NCBI GenBank assembly: GCA_017617395.1
Contig: JAFZWG010000043.1
Span: 1 to 45,640 of the forward strand
Length of the DNA: 45,640 bases
Source: Lachnospiraceae bacterium
GTDB lineage: Bacteria > Bacillota > Clostridia > Lachnospirales > Lachnospiraceae
Direction of reading: 5' to 3'
Positions within the stretch are counted from its first letter, which is position 1. The number at the start of each line of letters is the position of its first letter. A model generated the notes under the pieces. It was not told the origin of the DNA and searched no databases. It worked only from the letters and a program-made list of their open reading frames with translations. Shown here in pieces: positions 40,152-45,640 of the stretch. A program made the translations under genes and the position numbers.

Positions 40152-42476
40152 TTACTTCACAACCGGATCGGTCCAGTACTCCTTGTTGTACATATCGGTG
40201 AAGCGGTACGTAATCGTCGCCTTCTGTCCGGTGATCTCATAGTCGGTCACCTTCAGGGTGCCGCTTACGGTAATCGGCGTTCCGATCATGTACGTATCCT
40301 GATACTCACCGCCGTAGGTGTAGTAATCGCACAGGAAATCAATCTTGTCGCCGTTCACGATCTCGGTGACATCCTTCGCAACCGTTTCGGTCTCTCCGTC
40401 GTTGTACCATGCAACCGCACCGATCACGGTGCCGACGCCGCTGTCGTCGAAGACAACGTCAAGCTTCACGCGCTCACCGTTCAAAAGCGCCGGGATGTAA
40501 CCGAAGTAGTAATACTCGCCGGTATTCGCATCCTTGAGCGTATCGGTATGGTAGTAGGCAACCAGCTGTCCGTCAATACCGAGCCACGTCTTCTCCATAT
40601 CCGCCGTGAGAATGCCGTCCTTATAGTCGAAGAGCTCGTCCAGACCGAGGTCGATAAAGCCCTCGCCGTCATCCAGGAAGATATTCTTATCGATGCTGTG
40701 GATCATCGCCCACTGGTCCTTGGCAACCGGCATCACATACTTACCGTTGTCGAGCGTCCACACGAGCTTGGAGGCATCGAGATAATTCTGCGCATAGTAC
40801 TGGGTCGCGTCAGCCGTATCCAGTTCTTTCATGAAGTCGGTGTTCGTGTCATCAAGACCCGCGATGCTTCTTCCGCCGCCCAGGAAGCCCGAAAGAAGGC
40901 TGCCGATGATATCGGCGCTGCCGCTCGAACCGCCCGTTCCGCCGCCGCCGAGCAGCGTGCCCAGCAACGAGGTCGCGGTTGTCGTACCGCCGGCAGACAC
41001 CTGACCGCCGGTCTCAAGACTTGCGAACTTGCGGATGCAGCTCGCATACTCGCTGTCCATACCGATCTGGTCGTACGTCTTGCAGGCACTGTCCACCTTG
41101 TTCGAGGACTTGTACGGGAAGTAGATCGAAATGCCGTAGCAATTGCTCATGTTCGACGAGGTAAGGTTGTATTTGACAGCGTTCTGAATCGCCGTCGACA
41201 GGGCCTTCGCCTCGGTAGTGCCGATCTTGTTGGCAAGGTCGACAAGGTCCACCTGGTCGATGCGGTTGTTCGTCGCGAACTCCCGCGTTGTCGCTCTCGC
41301 TTCCGAAATCTTTTGATAGTTGTCTTTTGCAAGCTCGTTGCTTACGGACTTCGCAAAACTCTTTAACTTATCCGGAACCGTGTGGGAAAACTCCGCGAGG
41401 TCGATCACCGACAGCGTGGTCTTCTGACCGTTGCAGCGGCGCTTGCACTCCGAAACGAAGTCGTCCACGATGATCTTGCCGACGTCCACGGTCGCCATGG
41501 ACGTGTTCTTGGCAAACTTGTTGAGCCAGTTCGTGTAGTACCAGCCGATACCGGGCTCGGTCTCCTCGGACGCGATTAGATAGTCTGCGTACGAGTCGAG
41601 CATAAGGGCCGTCTCCGCCGTTGCCATTAGGCACGCATCGAAGCCGATGAAGTCAAATTTTACGCCGGCGTCCTTGAGCGCCGTATTGATTCCCGCGAGG
41701 CTCATCGAGCCGCTCGAGACATTCTTCTCGTCATAGCCGTAGCCGCTGACCGATCCGCCGCCGTGATCCCACAGGATCAGCTCATAACGGTTCGCCGGGA
41801 ACGAAGCCACGCCGTACTTGATGAAATCCGTGAGCGTAGAAGGCTTCGTCATCGCTGCGGAGCCTGCATTTTCCTTTAAGCGCGTCAGGTTTCCATTCTT
41901 GACCTGATAGATCTGGTTCACGGAGTTGCTGATGCCGTTTGTCTTCCACTTCGAGCATCCGCCGGTGTAAACGATGATATTGATCTTATCGCCGAGGTCG
42001 GCCTTCGCCATCTCCTGAAGGTCGTTGGTCGCCATGCCGTGCTTCGACTCGAGGTCGGTACCGCACATGTACACAAGAATCGTTACCGTGTCCTTGCCGC
42101 TGCCCTGGATCTTCGTATACTTATCACGCGAACCCTTCGCAACGGAGTTGTCGACATCCTGCTGCTGCACAGCAACATGATCGCCGTCCTGCGGGGTCTG
42201 GTCGTCCGTCGTGGACGTGCCGCCCATCTTGCCGCCGATGATCATGTAGAGAACGATTCCGATGATCGCCAGAATGCTGACACCGCCCGCGCGGGTCGCA
42301 GAGCTGTGGCTGCCCGAACTCTCGGAGCCGCCGAGCGATACGGAACCTCTCCGTCTTCCGGAGTAGCCGTTCGACGAACCGACGGGACCGCCGCCCTGGC
42401 CTTCGCCTCTTCTGTGGGCTCCGTCCACGGAGCCGGTGACATTTTTCCGTCTTCCGGACTGTCTGTTATCGTCCAT
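40152..42476 (-). CDS. Membrane-anchored clostripain-family (C11) cysteine peptidase
   Basis: 774 residues, AGAGGG 4 bases before the ATG. A long basic, Gly/Ser-rich cytoplasmic N-terminus (about 1-65) precedes a helix (about 66-82, VSILAIIGIVLYMIIGG). The C11 catalytic domain (about 115-480) has H238 in LWDHGGG and C282 in FDACLMA, the conserved dyad. A Gly-rich linker (TLLGGGGTGGSSGS) leads to a C-terminal beta-rich domain of about 240 residues. Clostripain cuts after Arg; the specificity here is unknown. It probably processes surface proteins. 80 bases after pncB. Confidence 0.88.
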   Translation of the reverse strand: MDDNRQSGRRKNVTGSVDGAHRRGEGQGGGPVGSSNGYSGRRRGSVSLGGSESSGSHSSATRAGGVSILAIIGIVLYMIIGGKMGGTSTTDDQTPQDGDHVAVQQQDVDNSVAKGSRDKYTKIQGSGKDTVTILVYMCGTDLESKHGMATNDLQEMAKADLGDKINIIVYTGGCSKWKTNGISNSVNQIYQVKNGNLTRLKENAGSAAMTKPSTLTDFIKYGVASFPANRYELILWDHGGGSVSGYGYDEKNVSSGSMSLAGINTALKDAGVKFDFIGFDACLMATAETALMLDSYADYLIASEETEPGIGWYYTNWLNKFAKNTSMATVDVGKIIVDDFVSECKRRCNGQKTTLSVIDLAEFSHTVPDKLKSFAKSVSNELAKDNYQKISEARATTREFATNNRIDQVDLVDLANKIGTTEAKALSTAIQNAVKYNLTSSNMSNCYGISIYFPYKSSNKVDSACKTYDQIGMDSEYASCIRKFASLETGGQVSAGGTTTATSLLGTLLGGGGTGGSSGSADIIGSLLSGFLGGGRSIAGLDDTNTDFMKELDTADATQYYAQNYLDASKLVWTLDNGKYVMPVAKDQWAMIHSIDKNIFLDDGEGFIDLGLDELFDYKDGILTADMEKTWLGIDGQLVAYYHTDTLKDANTGEYYYFGYIPALLNGERVKLDVVFDDSGVGTVIGAVAWYNDGETETVAKDVTEIVNGDKIDFLCDYYTYGGEYQDTYMIGTPITVSGTLKVTDYEITGQKATITYRFTDMYNKEYWTDPVVK

Positions 42477-42556
42477 ATTTCCCTCTTTCTCCGGAGCGCT
42501 CGCCCCGGTCTGAACTCGCGGTTACGATCCGCACTACGTCAGTCTGTCTGACCCGA

Positions 42557-43753
42557 TCAGTGGTTCATGCGCCACTCGATGCAGCGCTCCAGATAGTGCA
42601 GGTAGTCGGGATTCTTGCAGATTCCCTTCCCCTTGACATCCGAGAGCTTCGCCACATCCATGCCGTTGCACGCCGTCGTCTTCATGACGATGTTGAGCGG
42701 CTCGGCAAATGTATCGTTCGAGATGTACGTTCCGATTCCGAACGCCACCTTCGCTTTCCCCTTAAAGTACCGAAGGATCTCCGTCGCCCGCGCAAAATCC
42801 AGACTGTCGCTGAACAGAAGCGTCTTCTGCGTCGCGTCGATGCCGAGCTCCTTGTAGTGCGCCAAAAGCTTGTCACCCCACTCGTACGGCGAGCCGCTGT
42901 CGTGGCGGACACCGCTGAAGAGTGTCGAGTACGTCAGCTGAAAATCCTTCAAAAAGCAGTCGGTCGTGATCGTGTCGGTGAGCGCGGTTCCGTTCAAAAC
43001 GCCGTACTCCTTCACCCACGCGTCGAGCGCATACCAGTTGGAATACGCCGGATTGTGCTTGTGGTTGCCCTGGCCGACGCACATGATCCACTCATGCGCC
43101 ATCGTGCCGACCGGCGTCACGCCGTATTTCTTCGCAAGGAACACATTCGAGGTACCGACGAACTTCGACCCCGGGATCTCCTCCTGCGAGAGGCGCTCGA
43201 TCGCCAAGTCCTCCGCCTCGGCGCACAGTCTTCTTCGCAGACCGAACTCGGAAAATGCACCCAGCTCGTACTCCCCGGACTTCAGCTTCGAAATCTTGTC
43301 CTCGAGGCGCTGTGTAAAGCTTGCCATGAGCTCCTCATGGTCGTAGCGCATCTGAAAATACACTTCGTTGACGATCGCCAGCAGCGGAATCTCGTACATC
43401 GAGGTGTTGAGCCACGTTCCCCTCGTCTCGATGGTCAATCCGCAGGGATCGTCCGTGCCGAACGAAAAGTCCGCGAACCGCGGCTTCCACAGCCGCAGGA
43501 AATCGACATACGAGCCCTTGATCCACTTGATGTTCTCAAGGTACGCAAGCTCGTCCTCATTGAACCGCAGGTCGCAGTACATCTGCACCTGCCGCTTGAT
43601 CTCCTCCACCATCTCCGGCGTGAAGAACACGTCCTCATTCCGGCACTTGAACGACCACGTCGTCTTATAATCGCTGAACTGATGATAGATTCCCTGTCCC
43701 ATGGAGAACTTGTACGCATCGGTCTCCAACAGGCTGTTTACGATTCGATCCAA
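42557..43753 (-). CDS. pncB: Nicotinate phosphoribosyltransferase
   Basis: 398 residues from a TTG at 43753 (L-D-R-I-V), chosen because GGAGG lies 8 bases upstream and because an ATG at 43837 would fall at the predicted transcription start; E. coli PncB is 400 residues. Family hallmarks: NSLLETDAYKFSMGQ, FRNEDV-like SFKCRNEDVFF, TRGTWLNT, GTMAHEWIM (the catalytic-histidine region), FSGVRHDSGSPYEW, and SDSLDFARATEI. Converts nicotinate and PRPP to nicotinate mononucleotide in NAD salvage; cytoplasmic. Single gene with a consensus-like promoter. Confidence 0.93.
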   Translation of the reverse strand: MDRIVNSLLETDAYKFSMGQGIYHQFSDYKTTWSFKCRNEDVFFTPEMVEEIKRQVQMYCDLRFNEDELAYLENIKWIKGSYVDFLRLWKPRFADFSFGTDDPCGLTIETRGTWLNTSMYEIPLLAIVNEVYFQMRYDHEELMASFTQRLEDKISKLKSGEYELGAFSEFGLRRRLCAEAEDLAIERLSQEEIPGSKFVGTSNVFLAKKYGVTPVGTMAHEWIMCVGQGNHKHNPAYSNWYALDAWVKEYGVLNGTALTDTITTDCFLKDFQLTYSTLFSGVRHDSGSPYEWGDKLLAHYKELGIDATQKTLLFSDSLDFARATEILRYFKGKAKVAFGIGTYISNDTFAEPLNIVMKTTACNGMDVAKLSDVKGKGICKNPDYLHYLERCIEWRMNH

Positions 43754-43839
43754 ATGTGTTACCTCCGTCACCCTTCGCAACGCGGGCTCGCTGTCCCGCG
43801 CACCGTCCGGCTCTGTCGCCGGATACCCATACCACATTT

Positions 43840-43868
43840 ATTATATCGCGATTCCGCTCCGCTTGCAA
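43840..43868 (-). promoter_or_regulatory. Promoter of pncB
   Basis: Minus strand TTGCAA (complement of 43863-43868), 17-base spacer, TATAAT (complement of 43840-43845). Leader about 80 bases. Confidence 0.75.
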
Positions 43869-43881
43869 TGCTTTTTCAACG

Positions 43882-43914
43882 AAGAAAGCGCCCGCGCATT
43901 GTCTGCACGGACGC
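43882..43914 (-). terminator. Possible terminator after the lipoprotein gene
   Basis: GCGCCCG (43888-43894) pairs with CGGACGC (43908-43914), one G-T pair; on the minus strand it is followed by TTTCTTC. Located 35 bases past the lipoprotein stop and just upstream of the pncB promoter. Confidence 0.4.
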
Positions 43915-43948
43915 TCTCCCATCTTCCCGCAACACCGCAGGAGTGTCA

Positions 43949-44539
43949 TCATTTTTCCCTTTTCAGCACAAAACCCTTATCGAATGAGCCGCTCACGGAG
44001 AACTCGTACGTCTTTCCGAACTCTATCGCAAACGTTTCGCAAGGCTCGGTAAATGCGTATTTGCCGCCGTTGTCCACGTCTCCGTCGTCGTACAGTTCAA
44101 TCCAAAACGAAAACTTCGTATAGTCGGCATCCTCCGGAAACTCCAGAGGCGACAGGGTATACGCGAGTGTCCCCGCCAAAGGCATGTGCCCGTAATCCGC
44201 CACCGTCTGCATTCCCTTGGAATCGCCGTCGATCATGTACGGCATGGTTATAACGTACACATCGTCCTTCACACCGCTTATGTCGATCTTCACCGTGAAC
44301 AGGTCGGTTTCCTTAAAGCTGATTGTTCCGCCGTCCTCCGCCTTCTCGCGAAGGTCCTTGATTCTGGCCTCCCACTCCTCTTTGGTCTCCTTCTTGTCCT
44401 CGGCTTCGATCGTAACGCTTTTCTTCTTGTCCGAACCGCTGTTCTTTGCCGAGAACCGGTCGCAGCCGATTAACAGAGCACTCAGAATTACCGCGCCCGC
44501 CACCGCGAGCACAAACTTAGCACCGTTTCCCATTTTCAT
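43949..44539 (-). CDS. Putative lipoprotein co-transcribed with BceB-like permease
   Basis: 196 residues, GGGGG 4-8 bases before the ATG. A signal peptide (FVLAVAGAVILSALLIGC) ends in a clear lipobox L-L-I-G-C with the lipidated Cys near residue 26. A Lys/Glu/Ser-rich spacer with coiled-coil character (about 35-70) is followed by a beta-rich domain of about 120 residues with many Asp/Gly. No family recognised. It begins 21 bases after the stop of the permease gene, so it may be an accessory binding protein of that transporter. Confidence 0.75.
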   Translation of the reverse strand: MKMGNGAKFVLAVAGAVILSALLIGCDRFSAKNSGSDKKKSVTIEAEDKKETKEEWEARIKDLREKAEDGGTISFKETDLFTVKIDISGVKDDVYVITMPYMIDGDSKGMQTVADYGHMPLAGTLAYTLSPLEFPEDADYTKFSFWIELYDDGDVDNGGKYAFTEPCETFAIEFGKTYEFSVSGSFDKGFVLKREK

Positions 44540-44560
44540 TTTCCCCCGTTTCTTAAACTA

Positions 44561-45640
44561 TTACCGCACAATTCGGTAATACGTGCGCGCCGTCATACGG
44601 TAGATCACCATATAGATGAGCGCGAATGCCACTACTGTGACTGCCGTGCAAAGCAGGAAGAGCTTGTCGTTCGGCATCATCAAAAGCATGAGCAGTTTAC
44701 GGATGACCGGATACGCAGCAGCCATGTGGATCACCGCCGTCACAAGCGGCAGGAAGAACACGATCACGATCTGGCGGCGGATTGTCCCCTTCGTCTCCTT
44801 CTGCGTCATTCCGACCTTCTGCAGGATCTGGAATCTGCCGCGGTCGTCGTAACCCTCGGAGATCTGCTTGTAGTAGATGATCAGCGCCGTCGCGAACAGG
44901 AACACCATACTCAGGAGGATTCCCAAAAAGAACAGCGAACCGTACATGGCAAAGAGCTCGTTGCGCATCCCCCAGGTGGACTCCCAGAAACAATGTGCGT
45001 CCGTGTAGGACCTAACATTCTCATCCCCGTTCTCATCGGTCTCCGGCTCGTCCCCGTTGTCCATCAGCTCATCCACGCGATCGCGGAAATACATGCCGAA
45101 GGTGCTTGCCATCTCCTGCTCGGTATCAACCTCCGCGAGCTTTGCCGCATCCGCAACCCGAACACAGTATGTGTAGTAGACGGATCCGTAGAGGTAATAC
45201 CGTGAGTCGCCCTGGTACTTTTCATCCTGCTCGCGGTCCAGTCCGTCGACCATCGCCTCGAGCGTCTCAAGCGACGGAACAATGATTCCGTAAGTATCCG
45301 TGGTATACGCCTCACCGGGCGTGATCGAAAGCGCCTTTACCGCTTTTGTGATGCGCATCGACTGTCCGCCGATCGAAAAATTCTCCGGCACGGTTTTGGT
45401 GATCTCCGGCGAGTTCGCGGACAAGGCAAACCAGCCAGCCTCTCCGTCCGCGAGCGTAACCGACTGACCGGTGAGACCGTTGTAATCCTCGAGCGGAATA
45501 ATAATCAGCTGAACCGTCCCCTCCGGCAGTGTGGCAAACGAACTGCGGATCTCATAGATCGAACCCTTGCCGTTTTCGAAGTGGAAGACATCCGACAGAT
45601 TTCGCATCGGCTTGAAGGAAACCACTTCCGACCCGAACTC
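44561..45640 (-). CDS. BceB-like FtsX-domain permease, C-terminal part (cut by window edge)
   Basis: The frame stays open to the right edge, so the N-terminal part lies outside. The visible 359 residues comprise a large extracytoplasmic region, then helices typical of the C-terminal FtsX-like domain: ELFAMYGSLFFLGILLSMVF, the cytosolic ISEGYDDRGRFQILQKVGMT-Q-KE motif, FFLPLVTAVIHMAAAYPV, and a final VAFALIYMVIYRMTARTYY. The QKVGM and FFLPLVTAVIHM stretches are close to BceB/VraG-type bacitracin and lantibiotic resistance permeases, normally paired with a BceA ATPase and a BceRS two-component system, probably just beyond the window. Confidence 0.87.
   Translation of the reverse strand, partial: EFGSEVVSFKPMRNLSDVFHFENGKGSIYEIRSSFATLPEGTVQLIIIPLEDYNGLTGQSVTLADGEAGWFALSANSPEITKTVPENFSIGGQSMRITKAVKALSITPGEAYTTDTYGIIVPSLETLEAMVDGLDREQDEKYQGDSRYYLYGSVYYTYCVRVADAAKLAEVDTEQEMASTFGMYFRDRVDELMDNGDEPETDENGDENVRSYTDAHCFWESTWGMRNELFAMYGSLFFLGILLSMVFLFATALIIYYKQISEGYDDRGRFQILQKVGMTQKETKGTIRRQIVIVFFLPLVTAVIHMAAAYPVIRKLLMLLMMPNDKLFLLCTAVTVVAFALIYMVIYRMTARTYYRIVR

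Noticed and set aside
42560-43987. 475-codon plus-strand frame over pncB
   Set aside because: Shadow of pncB; no recognisable motif.

Overview
The window looks like chromosome of a GC-rich Gram-positive anaerobe of the class Clostridia, most plausibly a plant-fibre-degrading gut or rumen bacterium related to Lachnospiraceae. The reasons are strong AGGAGG-type ribosome sites before almost every gene, sigma-A promoters with TTGACA/TATAAT boxes, a perfect CIRCE heat-shock operator, a cytoplasmic sugar-sensor/GGDEF fusion, several hemicellulases without signal peptides, a clostripain-type protease and a BceB-like permease. The taxonomic call is an inference; no rRNA or tRNA gene is present. Gene density is high, no gap between genes exceeds about 230 bases, and no insertion sequence, prophage or CRISPR array was seen.

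Layout. 1-1044: an RsmJ-like rRNA methyltransferase gene bracketed by two related REP-like hairpin elements. 1045-4753: a translationally coupled pair of ABC exporters reading leftward from a consensus promoter. 4786-9664: a rightward yccF / MoxR ATPase / DUF58 / transglutaminase operon from a divergent promoter. 9831-12987: a GH43 glycosidase, a strong terminator, then a diguanylate cyclase whose sensor is a LacI-type sugar-binding domain. 13075-13584: a small membrane protein.

13769-22739 is one leftward run with gaps of about 20-60 bases: RNHCP zinc protein, HAD phosphatase, membrane-fused spermidine-synthase-like protein, GH43, GH10 xylanase, two Nudix hydrolases and GH127 beta-L-arabinofuranosidase. 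The glycosidases have no signal peptide, so the set appears to finish off imported arabinoxylan fragments inside the cell.

22930-27695 is a compact four-gene envelope operon with a recognisable promoter and terminator: PAP2 phosphatase, GT2 glycosyltransferase fused to GtrA, phosphodiester glycosidase (NAGPA domain) and a large unrecognised single-pass membrane protein. It is the best candidate here for an undescribed surface-glycan system. Next come an EstA/FrmB-like esterase, a CIRCE-controlled Hsp20, a coupled DUF4037 nucleotidyltransferase-like/TPR pair, and a PspC protein with a repetitive Gly-Tyr-Pro-Gln-Asn tail.

32092-36515 is a MarR-regulated heterodimeric ABC multidrug-type exporter with tandem MarR palindromes at its promoter. 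36561-38346 holds a lipoprotein gene and a solitary rightward pilT that diverge from one promoter region. 38375-45640 reads leftward: a polysaccharide deacetylase with Ig-like repeats, a membrane-anchored clostripain-family protease, nicotinate phosphoribosyltransferase, a lipoprotein, and a BceB-like permease cut by the window edge.
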